Source of the DNA: Halichondria panicea
Lineage: Eukaryota > Porifera > Demospongiae > Suberitida > Halichondriidae
Length of the DNA: 64,000 bases
Assembly: GCF_963675165.1 (NCBI RefSeq)
Contig: NC_087381.1
Span: 5,891,378 to 5,955,377, forward strand
Direction: 5' to 3'
A program made the position numbers and the translations under genes. Under the pieces are notes generated by a model. The model saw only the letters and a list, made by a program, of their open reading frames with translations, searched no databases and was not told where the DNA came from. The stretch's first letter is position 1. Every line of letters begins with the position of its first letter. Shown one piece after another: positions 11,874 to 23,664 of this stretch.

Positions 11874-12178
11874 CTGTGGGACAGTGATGCTCCAGTAACA
11901 GCTTAGCAGTGTCCTTACAGTTGTAGAGACATGCGTAGTGTAAGGGGGTCCAACCGTCGTTATCTGTAGCAGCTACAATCGCTCCAAACTTGATGAGTAG
12001 TTCTGCACTACAGAGATGGTTGTTAGCACATGCCAGGAGTAGTGGAGTGAGTCCACTCTTTACTCTAGTGTAGTATTCACTGTTGGGTGGAGCTCCTCTT
12101 TGTAGCAGCTCAAACACTTTTTTGTCACAGCCACCATCACTAGCGCAATAGAGTTTTTCCGCAAGACAGTAAGTTAAA
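11874..12178 (-). CDS. Exon with ankyrin repeats
   Basis: It starts after a strong acceptor (CTTATCTCCCCATAG) and ends at GTGAGC. It encodes about 100 residues containing two full ankyrin repeats: SGLTPLLLACANNHLCSAEL and DGWTPLHYACLYNCKDTAKL, preceded by a helix KKVFELLQRGAPPN. It is the most upstream ankyrin exon of the 3.9-12.2 kb minus-strand cluster. No start codon or upstream exon could be found, so the 5' end of this gene is unknown. Confidence 0.75.
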
Positions 12179-12179
12179 C

Positions 12180-14280
12180 TATGGGGAGATAAGAATTACT
12201 TTTAGTGTCTTTAACGATGCTGACTGATAGTTATAATAGCTGGCATAAACAGTGAAACAACAGTGACATCATGTATACTAACCTCATTTCAGGCAGTGAC
12301 TTGCTTCCAATGTCTCTGTATAACCAAACTACTAGTGAGGATACGATCAATATCATCAGGTTGATTCAAATCGTCATTGGTTACTGCACACCACCAAACA
12401 TGGTCACGTCAGTACACACCACACAGGAAAGGATGCCATATATTTACAATGGGGAACCACTAAAGCCATGGATGCAGACATACACATCTGAATGATCTAA
12501 GAAGGACAACACAATGCACATACCTGCAACCCAACACCAGCACAGCATTATACTTACATACTCACGTGGGATACATCGACTTTAATTATGCAGCCATGCA
12601 TGCACTAGCTTACTCAATTCTCAGCTATAACTAATTCATGTGCATGACCATAAGAAGTAGTCATTGTCTATGTAAGATATTATAAGTACAGTTACCTATT
12701 AAATTAATAAGGCTAACACATCAGGGACTGCATAGTCCATTAAGTATATACTTTACACAACACACCATACACTCAACACCATGCACAAAGACATGCATAC
12801 TCCTAATTATGCTATGTCTCTTGAGCATTGATTATTTTGGTTGGACTTGGCAGAAATCTTCTCTTCTCTTTGTATGCTCACAGGAACCTCATCGATGTTG
12901 AACAGCTTCAGGAGGGGTCAGAGGTCAAGCAATAATGGGACATATGTATACATATAAGTACATGCAACACAATCGGTGAATTCACTAGCTGTTTACAGTG
13001 GTCACCATAGGGCAGACCAACAGTGGCTGTATTTATCAGACCAGGAGTTAGAGTTTGCTGGAACAATATATTTTTTGGTATCAACAATTATTATATATAT
13101 AGCAGACTAACAAGTGGGCGGCGTATAATCGCAACAAGTGTTAAAACAGATTATATTCCTCTACACAGTCCACACTCATGCATAGGTACGTCGGAATAAT
13201 TTTAGCGTAATAGTGTCTCAACCAACTGGCCTTTTGCTCATCTCACCATGCACTGATACTATGTCAGGCTTAGCAATTGGTCACACCTGTTCTTTCACTT
13301 TGGAGTTATATATACCATGCAACCTCAACTTGAACTTCATTGACTTCAAGAATGACTTTGTGAGTACATAATTATATATGTTAGCCCGTGCAAAATAATT
13401 TTCGTGGGATGGATGCCAGTGTTATTTTACAACATTCATTTTTTGTATTGTTGCATTGTTGTGGTATATCATGAACTGACCATACCTGGGTAATTGTGAC
13501 CTATAATCACATGCAGTATATACGGTTAGATAATCGTACGGTCATAGCCTCGATCCCAGGCCGCATCAAGGGGAGAAAGACTCTTTCTCCAGAGGGCCTG
13601 GGCTAATGAATGTTAGTCAAAAGTAGAGTTTGTTCAACCACCATCATAGATAGAAGAAGAATGCTAATTAGTAAAGTTAGCTAATTTCTTTCTTCTACGT
13701 TACCTCTGGTATCTTAGCCTCAATCCCAGGCCAGGCCGCCTTCTTTTATGTATAGACTATAATAGTCACGTGAATTCGTGTGTACATTTCATTAGTACGT
13801 TTGTGTACGTTTCATAAATAAATAATTCACCGAGGCATCAGCACCCTCAGTACTTTAATTATTTTTATAGTGATGACATTGTAATGACAGTATGAACAGT
13901 CTTTGAAATGGCCTTACTAAAACAGAAGCGAGAAAAATATCGCTGGCTATAATAAATAAATGCATGCAGAACATGAGTATACACACACTATTTAGTTTCT
14001 GTACAGTTGTAATAATACCATATCTCTATTTACAGTCCACTAACGTACAATTACATAATAAACAAGTTTCTCCTGTACAGTTCGTCAGTTGATTAGTTCA
14101 AGCCAGTGACCACACCTCTCACACCTCCTATACAACAAATGGAGACAATCAGTATCAGTTTAATCAGCTAGTATACATGTACCAACAATGCAGTATAGAA
14201 CAGTAACTATAATATTATGTGCCAACAAATCAAGAAAGTGTGTTTGATAATAGAGCATGATAACACTCACATTGGGTCAC
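12180..14280. other. Noncoding, with a doubtful plus-strand exon and repeat ends
   Basis: A plus-strand open frame at about 12293-12495 follows a good acceptor (CTCATTTCAG) and ends in a stop, but it matches nothing I know and has no partner exons, so I do not call it. Short pieces with CCTCGATCCCAGG-type ends lie at about 13545-13610 and 13720-13740. An inverted fragment of the TGCCTCGGTG family lies at about 13830-13850. The final few codons of the gene at 14.3 kb may lie near 14100-14135. Confidence 0.35.
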
Positions 14281-17200
14281 TTGAATTAAGTGCTGACAGA
14301 TTTCATCAGCTATCTTCTCTTTTCTTAGTCCTAGTAACAACTCCAGTAGAGCTCTGTAAGTTGCTGCATAAGGATTGTGTTGCTTCCAGATAGTCAGACA
14401 TTCAGTCATGGCTACTTGAGTTCCTCTCTTATGGAACAACTCATTCACATCGGCTTGTTCAGCACGAGTTAGTCCCATTGCATTCGAATAGATCTTCACA
14501 CCATCGAAATATTCGGCAACATACGTAATTTCTTCTATTTCATTGTCGAGTTGCTCGTCAGTCAAATTGTACTGCTTCATTAGCTCTTGGAAAGTGATTC
14601 GATTAGCGGTTGGTCCTATATATAGAATCAGTGAACATGGATGTAGAATTTATATCCACTATTAGCTACTATCTGTATAATAATTATATACATTTGCAGT
14701 GAATACTATTTTACCTCTTCTATTACAGACTTGACTGTGGATGACTTGACCTGCAGATGATGATGTTATAGTTCCTACTCTCTGGACCGGAGTTGCTGAT
14801 GACAGGGACCTCTCATGATCCTCTATATATAATTATAGTATAGTGTTCAGTGAACAACATGCAGTACAGTTTGTTGAGACAATCAAACCTGATGATGACC
14901 TCTTCACAATGGATTTAGTGACATTCCGTTTTCTAGTCAAGGGCTCTTCATTCCTTCCAGGAGACAATTCTGAGTATAAGGGTGGTACAATGATCATACA
15001 GTAGCGTATATACTCAAGTGAATTTACCTCCTTGTTTACTGACTTGACTGTCCCCACCAGCCTGTGACAGGAGAATATTATATAAATAGTATACTACAAT
15101 TAACTGTAAACAACACGAGTAAATAGAAATTTCCACTCAAAAACAGTTCACGTAGCATGTGATTACCAGGTAGAAAGTCCAGTACAACTTTATGGTATAC
15201 TATTTAATTAAACTCTGCAATAGTATAGAATTACATTTTCTTTCAAGTACTGACAGATCTTGATAGCAATCTTTTCCTTCTTCAGATCTAATAAGATCCT
15301 TATCAGTGCTCTGAAGGTTGCTTTGCTGGATTCGTGACCCCTCCAGATTGTCACACAGTTGATCACTGCCACTTGATTGCCACTAACTTGAGCAATCTTC
15401 TTTACGTCAGCTTGTTCATTTCCAGTCAACTCAAGTCGGTGGATGTAGTTTTCAAAATCATCAAAGTGTATAGAAATGAGGGCAGTGTCCTTGTCCTTGA
15501 TTTCTCTATCCAACTGCTCGTCATGCTTGACCATCAACTCATGGAGGCTGGTAGTCCCTGGATCCTATACATGACGGAAAAGCATTAGTAATAACTAGAG
15601 CCACTAATACAAACAGCCTGATCGGGGCAAATCAACAAATTTTAAAGTTACATTGAAGCACCAATAATGAGTAGGGTGCAAGGGCACACATTAAGATAGG
15701 GTTCGAACTGGTAAACTGAATAATAATAATGTACAGTTTTAATAGTTATACTTGAAGTTACGTCTGTAGCTACCTACCTGTATGTAAGTATCTCCATACT
15801 TCATTTGGTACTCCAGTGGTCCAGTGATTGGAGTGTCTACAATGTCCCTTAGAGCAGACAAATCACTAGAAGCTAGTAAGACATTAACAATAATTTTAGG
15901 TGGTTTACTCACATATCCGTCACTACCTTTAAAATGCACATTGTTAATGTCATAATCATTCGTATATGTTAAATTGCATATAAGGTATGGGCCTAATCAC
16001 ACGCAGAGTAAGTACTTTTTATCCGCAAGTAATACTGATGGAACATTCTATGTACCTGAAGAACTGTCAAACTTTGCCTGAACAAATGCAAGGAGTGGTT
16101 TCATCCTTTCCTTCTCCCCCATGTTAAAGTCCAGCGTGTCTAGCTGGAAACATTTCAGTTCTCTGATACTGGTAAATCCATTCTCTTTACAGTAATAATA
16201 GCAATAGTCAAGAATGAAATAAAATATCAAGACTATTTTTACTCACTCTTCAATTTATTGATTTCAGATTTTTTTAATTTCCAAGTTCTTTTGAGCACAT
16301 CTTCGAAGAGATCTGTGGAATCATTATTATAGCCACACACACATTAATAATTATAATGCTTACCAAGCTCATCAGATTCAACACAGTTGCCACATTTATC
16401 TTTCACTTGGCATTTAAAAACACCTTCCGACAATAAATTGCTATCCTTAATGATGAGAGTATCTGTTGCATAGCCATCGTAGTCCTGGTCGTCACCATCA
16501 CAGAGCCATTGATATGTTAGTGGTCGTACTCCATCAGCACGTATGCTTATGACATTGCCTTTTCGAGCAGGTTGTTTACAAATTCTTAGAGGAGTGCTTG
16601 GAACCTGTAAAACATAGGATTTGGAACCATCTACTGACATTGTGTGGATGGTATAATTCACTCACCTTACCAAACCAAACCATCATTTCAGGAGTTAGTG
16701 GAATAGCAGTTACACATTTTGTGCATGTTGCTTTGTTCAGAATAATTCTGCCGAAGCCGCTTTCTTGATCAGAATGATCGTAGTCAAGTTTAGCGAGACA
16801 TTCCTGTCCGAAGTCGGCATCTGGATGTCTTTGGCAATGGAAAGCAAACTCATATATTTTTGAATCATTGTCTATTAGACGCATGCCATGCTGCATAGAT
16901 TGAATAACTTTATTGGCAACTGTACGTATAGTTTCCATGATAAGAGAACAACCATCCTTACTCCAAAACTCAATGACATTATTATCTGAGGGTTGCCTAG
17001 TGACACGAAACTCACAATACCGTGGTAAAGAAACCACAGTGACATTGAATATAGCCTGGAATCGAAATTGAATCATATTCTTGTACAGCTTGTTGCTTTC
17101 ATCAAAGAGTAGAACAAATTTATTGTCAACAGCAAGATTTGCAATTAAAGCACACATAAATCCTAAAGGTACATACCCCGTTTTGAAATGAATGCATAAT

Positions 17201-19725
17201 GGTTCTGGAAGCAATTTATTATTTTCTCCTTTTTGGCTTCTTGTAACAACATCCAATTCAGCAGTTTGAAGAACTGCAGGCAGAAAGTACACTTCGTCTT
17301 TAGTAGATGCGGGCAATTTAGCAGCAATGTTTAGGTACTCCAGTAGATCTACTAATTTATCGATTGGAAGAAGTTTCTTTTTCTCTTCATTCACAAAAAT
17401 ATCTTTATCATTTATTAGCATGATATCTTGAGGTGAAAAGCAGCCCGTTTTCACAAAGTGGTCATACTGTGCCTGGCTAACTTGAAACTGGTTGTGATCG
17501 TAAATATTAAAGATAAGTTCGCTGATAGTTGAAAACACAACTTGGGGATCACATACTACAATTTTCTTAAGGTTTTCATGACGAGGAAAATACATCACAA
17601 GCCCAATGTATTTGTGGAGAAACTGCAAGGCAACACTCACCATCTCTTCATCCATGTCCAAATACTTTCCTAACTTGACACAATCAGCAAAGGAAACATG
17701 ATACTTTTTTTGGTTTCTAGCAAGAACCTTAAGACAGATACTGAGCATTAACCATTGCGTTGGAATTTGATACTTCCGAAATTTTGCAGTGAGTATTTTT
17801 TCTAGTTTATTTCTGTGACCTTCTATTTCACTGACTTCGGCACTCATATTGTTCACTAATAAGCTGAAGCTATTGCGGAGAATGAGCCCTTCTTTATAAA
17901 ATGCTGTTTCTTCAAGTCGTTCCTTTAGCTGATGGTTAGTTAATTTTATTTCTTCGTCATTAACTTTATCAAGAAAAGTTCCCACTAGTAATGCAAGAGA
18001 ATCTTTCTGCTTTTTGTCAATTGATGCTGGTTTCTGAACATACTGTTCAACTTCCTCATCTGAGTGTCCAAAGCAATCTATGCTTGAAAGTGCCGAAAAT
18101 AATACTTCTTCTGAAGTGTAAGAGTAATTTTTACAAAGATTCGTTGTTGAGTCCTTACATTTAAATGGCACAGGGTATCTTGAATTTAGCTCTTGCTTTA
18201 GGTTCATAAACACAAGGTATAGAGCTGGTCCTATAGTTAAGGATGGCAGCATTTCTAAAAATGCTGGTTGGCCTCCAACATCAGCTACATTAAATAGCAT
18301 TTCAAATTCTATTGTGTCTAGTCTATGACTGCATTCTTGTTTTAGTTTTTCAAATTCTCTAATTGTTTTATCAATGTCTGATTCGCTAAGTTTTGAGGCA
18401 CTCTGTTCAGTAGCAATTGGCAATTGAGTAGATCTAATAACTAGAGGTGAGTCCAAAGTGGGAAATCCCCCTGTAGCAATTGGATCTTTAGTATTAACTG
18501 GCTCCGAAGTTTTAATTCCAACGCCTTCATTACCATGAAGTAACGTTTGATCACATTCAACCAGTGATTCTTTCACTACAGTTTTAGTCTTGTTTGTTTT
18601 TTGCCTAGATAATTCCGTAGTTTCATGCTGTGGACCTTGCTGAGATTGCTTAACTATCAGCGACATTAAGCCACTTAGTTGATCGTGCAAATCATTTTGC
18701 AAAACACACCATTTTTTTTCATGAGTAATGGCACCAGTTACTCTAGTATACTGTATACAAGCTTCTCTTGACTCTGAAATACCGGTACTAGATCGGGGTT
18801 GTGTTTCTGGAGAAGATGTTTGGATATTTCCTTCCATTATTCCCAACAATCTGCGAACAAAAGTAGACTTTCCTACCTGGCCAGGGCCCAGGGCAAGGAT
18901 TTTGGTGTAAGTAAGGGAAACCTTCTCATTTATGGCTTTGGCATAAAGTTGCTCCTCTTTCACTCCTGTACAATAGAAAATATTGACATGTATTGTTTGC
19001 AGTACAACCAATGCTCACAGTCAGCCACGGTGACTACAGAAATTCCCACTATAATTTTAGTTTAATTATAATCACAACTAGCACTTACTTGCTGTGATTT
19101 CCTGCTTTAGGTTGATGGACAGCACTTGTGTCCTTGGATTTAATTTCATTACAAACTCCATCTCTTCGTAAGTCACATCACTCTCGCCACTGAGTAGGTG
19201 CACTGTCTCAATCCCATAGTTGCTGAAGTCAATTGCAGATTTTTCCAAAATTTTCCCTATAAGCTGCAAATCTTGTCTTTCAATTTTCTCTCCCTCTGTG
19301 TAAAAAGCAGTCACTGTACTTAAATGAATAGTCAATGAGGTATCACATACTTTAAATAACCATCATGCATCCATGATGAGTACATTATGCATGCATGCAT
19401 GTATGTAATTAGGGTATAAATTATTATTAAAATAAGCAGACAAGTATACCTGCAGTGAGTGTTGCAGGTTGTGAGGTGACCTGTGTGCCTGATGCATCTT
19501 CAGCAACACACCAGTAAGCACCTTTATGCTTAGGAAGGAATTTTGGTATCAGAAGGCAGCATTCAGATGTTTGTCCTTTGTAATCAGGAAGTGATATTTC
19601 TGGATTTTCGAAAAACCACTGATATGTAGTTGTAGCAGGCGGTGCTGTCGATATCGTAAACTCAACTTCATCCCCAGGTTTACAGCACACATCTTTGGGT
19701 TGTATCGAAATGATAAATTGTGACC
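14281..19725 (-). CDS. Ig - GTPase/COR-like - Ig - SAM-like - death - death protein (5' end not found)
   Basis: In order: an Ig-like domain (19450-19725; TYQWFFENP and GAYWCVAEDASG); a leucine-rich exon (19089-19295); a 763-residue exon (16676-18965) with P-loop LGPGQVGKST, then DVGGQPAFLEMLPS, the form seen in Roc-COR-like GTPases, and a COR-like remainder; a second Ig-like domain (16364-16604; TYQWLCDGDD and GVFKCQVKDKCG); exons 16247-16312 and 16056-16184, SAM-like (NGFTSIRELKCFQLDTLDF); 15778-15872; a death domain (15235-15564); linker exons near 15028-15062, 14889-14969 and 14715-14822; and a second death domain (14281-14615). No signal peptide or membrane segment was found, so it reads as cytosolic, like the Ig domains of MALT1. 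It is likely a signalling scaffold. The first death domain is a close paralogue of the one at 3954-4285. Confidence 0.75.
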
Positions 19726-20924
19726 CTGTAGAATTAAAAATTACTTTATACACATGTATTACTGATAATGTGACCGATTATACATGCAGCCATGACATCC
19801 ATCCAATCTAGTCATATGAGACTGTACTTTAAATGACTGTTAACCCTTTCCCGGTTTTAACCGTCAAAATTATGATAGCAGAGAATTTCAAAAAATTGCT
19901 ATGCACGCTGTGTAATTTGACCTCATTGTTAGTACCAGCACATGCACATGCTCTCTTATGTAGTATTTTTAATATCTTGCCTCAAGGATTCGAGGTACGT
20001 TTTGCTAATTTTGGGTGTGGCTGACAGCCTGGCTGTCCGTTCTGGGAGGTTATTTTCAATTGCTAAAGCTGAATAATTAACTGAAGTTGATAGTACAATA
20101 CAGCGGAAGTGTAAAAATTATAGAACAAATCAGTCGACATGCTAAATTGACAAAACCTGAATAATGCATAATGGCTGTGACCATAAAATGAAGATTTTGA
20201 AGAGACTATACAACAGCCTTCCAGATAGTTATTGTCCACTATACATCAGAATTTATGGCTACAAGGCCGAGGGCAAATTAGCCTCGAGGCCAAGGATGGT
20301 TTACGTTGCCATAAAATGTACTGGACCATAAGTGCATGTTATGTACCCACTGGAATTAAAATGCCTGCTACCTAAGCTACGGTATACGTCACCTTGGATA
20401 CAACTAGCTATAATAACAGTCTTGCCGGAAAATGAACGACAATGTTGTGCATGTGACCCAGCGGCTGAGCCAGTGTAAGTATGGATGTACCCTAAGGCCA
20501 CAACACACCAGGCAACTTTCAGGCAATTTGTTGCCTACAATGGTTGTAAGCAAAGTGGTAACTTACAACACCAAGGAAAAGGAGGGGAAATCATCGAGAT
20601 AGAGTCATTTGGATGGAAAATGGATTCAAAATTAATGGACTTTATACTGATTGGTAAAGCATGCAGGGTCTCTCTTCATACAAATTGATCAGTTCACTAA
20701 ACTCTGCCATGCACTCACAAATAACCATTTTTTTATACAGTCAGATAATTATGACAGCATGGGTATAGTGTGGTTTTGTATGACAATCAAAAAATGATAG
20801 TAAATCCTTTGCTTTCAGGCACCAAGTTGCATATATAACAGATTGTAAGCAATTTATAACATATACACGAGGAAATTCAATGAAAGTTGGCCTGGTATAA
20901 TTATGGTGCCCTTTAATCCACACT

Positions 20925-21270
20925 TACGTCACCACAGATTGATCTCATTGGTCAAAAGCTGTAGGATATACATAGACAAATAACTATAGCTATAGGCATG
21001 CACAGTTTTCAAGGTGTTTTTTATTTGTTCAAGAAAGTAAGCAAAGAGCCATGCTTGACGGTATACTAAGACTCCAAAGCGACGGCAGAAACACGGAAGC
21101 TGCTCTCCAACAAGATGCTTGGCTAAGGCTGCATGGGCATGGTTTAATTAATTTATAAGAAGAGCTTGCAACTCGTAAGGGACGTCGAATGGCCAATGCT
21201 TGGACCAAGGAGGCTCTTGTCAATGAGTATCTGTAGGATTCGACGTGTTAATTGCTCAACTAGTTCCGGC
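20925..21270. repeat. Dispersed repeat, copy 1
   Basis: This stretch aligns over most of its length with 56165-56560: shared CACTTACGTCACCAC start, GCAGAAACACGGAAG in the middle and AAGGGACGTC near the end. Same orientation in both places, with several short indels. No protein seen. Confidence 0.6.
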
Positions 21271-21297
21271 ATAGTCTTGTGCTGCAGTTACGTCAGA

Positions 21298-21508
21298 TAC
21301 CGTATAGAGGGTGATTTTCCTGGGGCAAAATATTCGTGGTTTTTGTGGTTGAAGGTCTGACCACGAATATTTTACCCACAAATGAAGCGACCTTGCCTAC
21401 CTTTACCTGCAGTGCAAGCTCCAACCACGAAAATATTATCCACGAAATATCTCAATATTGCTGAACCACAAATATTTTGTCCCCGAAAATTACCCACTAT
21501 ACAGTAAC
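21298..21508. repeat. 210-bp inverted-repeat element (GGGTAATTTTCG family), copy 1
   Basis: The ends read ATACCGTATAGAGGGTGATT and, inverted, ACTGTATAGTGGGTAATTTT. Inside are several copies of the motif CCACGAATATTTT in both orientations. The copy at 24462-24672 is nearly identical throughout. The 3' end abuts a TGCCTCGGTG-family repeat. Confidence 0.7.
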
Positions 21509-21996
21509 ATAAAGCTATACTAAAGCTTTTATACACTCATGTTAAATTTTTTATGAACATTTTTGCATGCAAACACTCAAAGAGTGCGTAATGATCCACC
21601 ATGATTGTTGTTAAAAACAATCGATGCCAAAAGTTCAAGTCTAAAATTAATCACTGCATCAGCAGAGCCTTGCAGCTACCAATAGCTAGCGTTCTATAGT
21701 GCAGAGCTAACTACTAAGTAGAGCAGTAACACTCGGTGAACAAGTTTGCTACAGACTCTTCTGAAAAGGCTGCAATGGCATTCCAAGTAAGCAAAACTAG
21801 GCATAACTCGAAAACAAAGCATTATTTTGCAAATCCACGAATTAAAATCCAAGTAAACATGACTAGAAGCCTATAGAAACTCTTACTTGCACTTGATTCA
21901 TCCTTGAGCAGCTGTAGCGGTCTACACACAGACACACACACAGACACACAAACACACTACCGTATACCTCGCTTGCGCATGCGCACCGAGGCATAA
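21509..21996. repeat. TGCCTCGGTG-family repeat, left-truncated copy
   Basis: This matches the body of the 530-base family (CATAAAGCTA, AAGGCTGCAATGGCATTCC, GCAAATCCACGAATTAAAAT, GCGCATGCGCACCGAGGCAT) but lacks the first 30-odd bases, where it joins the previous element. Confidence 0.65.
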
Positions 21997-22252
21997 TTTG
22001 TTTACTAGTACGGAAAGTTTCAACATCCGTGATTATAGCTAATGATTTGCCAATCTTCGTAAATTCGCCAAATTGCCGTTATAATTATACGTGGTGTCAA
22101 GGCTAATATAAAGATAAGAGAGCATTCGTTAGAGTTTTACTTAGTCTAAAAAGTCAGCCTATTATTCCAGTTTGGTGTATTATAATACCCATTATTCCAG
22201 TGTAAAGACATCAATTTATTTGTAGTTGTATTGATTCATAGCACTATACCTG

Positions 22253-22331
22253 AGGTAGCCTCGTTCCCTTGTTGTCTCTATAGCTAGTATTTTTCAACTT
22301 CATTCTATTATCGGCCCCAGGACCGAGGCTA
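22253..22331. repeat. Short dispersed inverted-repeat element, ~80 bp, second copy
   Basis: It begins TAGCCTCGTTCCC and ends GGCCCCAGGACCGAGGCTA. It matches 8085-8165 in length and ends, with a TTTTTCAA...TTCATTCTATT core shared by both copies. Confidence 0.5.
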
Positions 22332-22338
22332 TATACCA

Positions 22339-22632
22339 GAGGTTAGACTGGCGGCGACTGGCAAACTGCTTATCAGTCACTTGTCTCAGCGGAAGTGTAT
22401 AGATCATATGACACTACCAAACATGAATATCATATATAGATAATGGGGTTAAATTTTGCTAACCAAGTATAAAGGTCAGGAATGTACTGAATCCCCTGAA
22501 GTGTAAGTGTGGGTTGGCTAATATGACGTTGAGCAATCTGATAGGCTGCAATGCTCATTGCAGCAGAGACAAGTGACTGATAGGCAGTTTGCCAGTCGCA
22601 CGCGAGCAGCTGTCCGCCGCCAGTCTAACCTA
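22339..22632. repeat. Long-TIR element, ~290 bp
   Basis: Left AGGTTAGACTGGCGGCGACT continues with GGCAAACTGCTTATCAGTC. The right end is the inverted copy, GACTGATAGGCAGTTTGCC to AGTCTAACCT, interrupted by a short insertion. The arms are about 45-60 bases. No coding sequence. Confidence 0.7.
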
Positions 22633-23180
22633 AGGTAGCATTACAGAAAGTGAAATATAATCCTCTAGTGCCGAAAGAGAAAATACTCCTCCATGCCTGC
22701 CTAATGGCTAGTGCTTACAGTACAGTAATATATGTCTATCCGGCTACATTATAAGATGTGAAATTAGGTATACACTCTGAGGGTCAAATTATGCTAATTT
22801 AGTGCCCTATTATTCTCAATTATGCTAGTTGCTAGTCTCCCTATTATTCCAATATATGCTAGCACAATATTTGCCAAGCCCTCCAGTCACTGTAATTTAC
22901 CTGCTCTTCTACGCGATAATTAGTGGGTGTGGTTTCCGGTTAACCATTTACGGGGGCGTTGCCTCCTTCCCATAACATTTCTAATTATGCCCCTGCGGAT
23001 GGGCATATAGAGATTGCACCTGGGATGGATTGTATATAGGCGTGTCTATATAGCAATAGTATAGAGTGTATAGTAAAACATGTCTATTTAATACGTTTTA
23101 CTTTCACAGAAAATACAGCTATATAGAGAAAATAATTGGCGTCTAACTTCATTGTCCGTGGGTAGGCCTGTGCGGACCAT

Positions 23181-23577
23181 GGGTGCTGATGCCTCGGTGG
23201 ATGTGTCAAAAACTACATAACATAATTTTTGCTAATACACACATAATGTTCATAATTATGGTAATTTTGCTGCAATGGCATGCAGGCTAAAAAGAATGCC
23301 AGCTATAGCGTTCTAGTGCAGAACTATAACTACTAAGTATAGAGTAGCAATTACACTCCATAGACAACAATTATTAAGTTTTGCTATACGCACTCGAACA
23401 GGTTACAATGGTATAACTCAAGAACCAAGTATTTTATTTGGTAAAACATTGCTAGAAGCCTATAATTACGATTATAGCTCTCATACTTGCAATGTCATTG
23501 ATCCTTGAGCAGCTGACAGTCTACACACACAGACACACACAGTATACCTTGTTTGCGCATGCGCACCGCGGCATAAT
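23181..23577. repeat. TGCCTCGGTG-family repeat, shortened copy
   Basis: It starts with GGGTGCTGATGCCTCGGTGG and ends with GCGCATGCGCACCGCGGCAT. It is shorter than the 530-base copies because of internal deletions. Confidence 0.65.
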
Positions 23578-23664
23578 TATCATGCAGTGGAACAGCTGGT
23601 TGACTCCCATGGTATAAGTATATGTGGGAAAATGCATTGGGATAACAATTTTGGTGGAATATTT

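Larger units (their letters stand above)
19780..23660. other. Repeat-rich noncoding stretch
   Basis: No exon could be supported on either strand. It contains, in order, a dispersed repeat (20925-21270), a 210-base inverted-repeat element (21298-21508), a TGCCTCGGTG-family copy (21509-21996), a small CCTCG-ended element (22253-22331), a long-TIR element (22339-22632) and another TGCCTCGGTG-family copy (23181-23577). The first exons of the Ig-GTPase gene should lie somewhere here or further upstream. Confidence 0.5.

Noticed and set aside
12293-12495. Plus-strand open frame after a good splice acceptor
   Set aside because: No partner exons, no recognisable motif, and opposite strand to the surrounding ankyrin exons.
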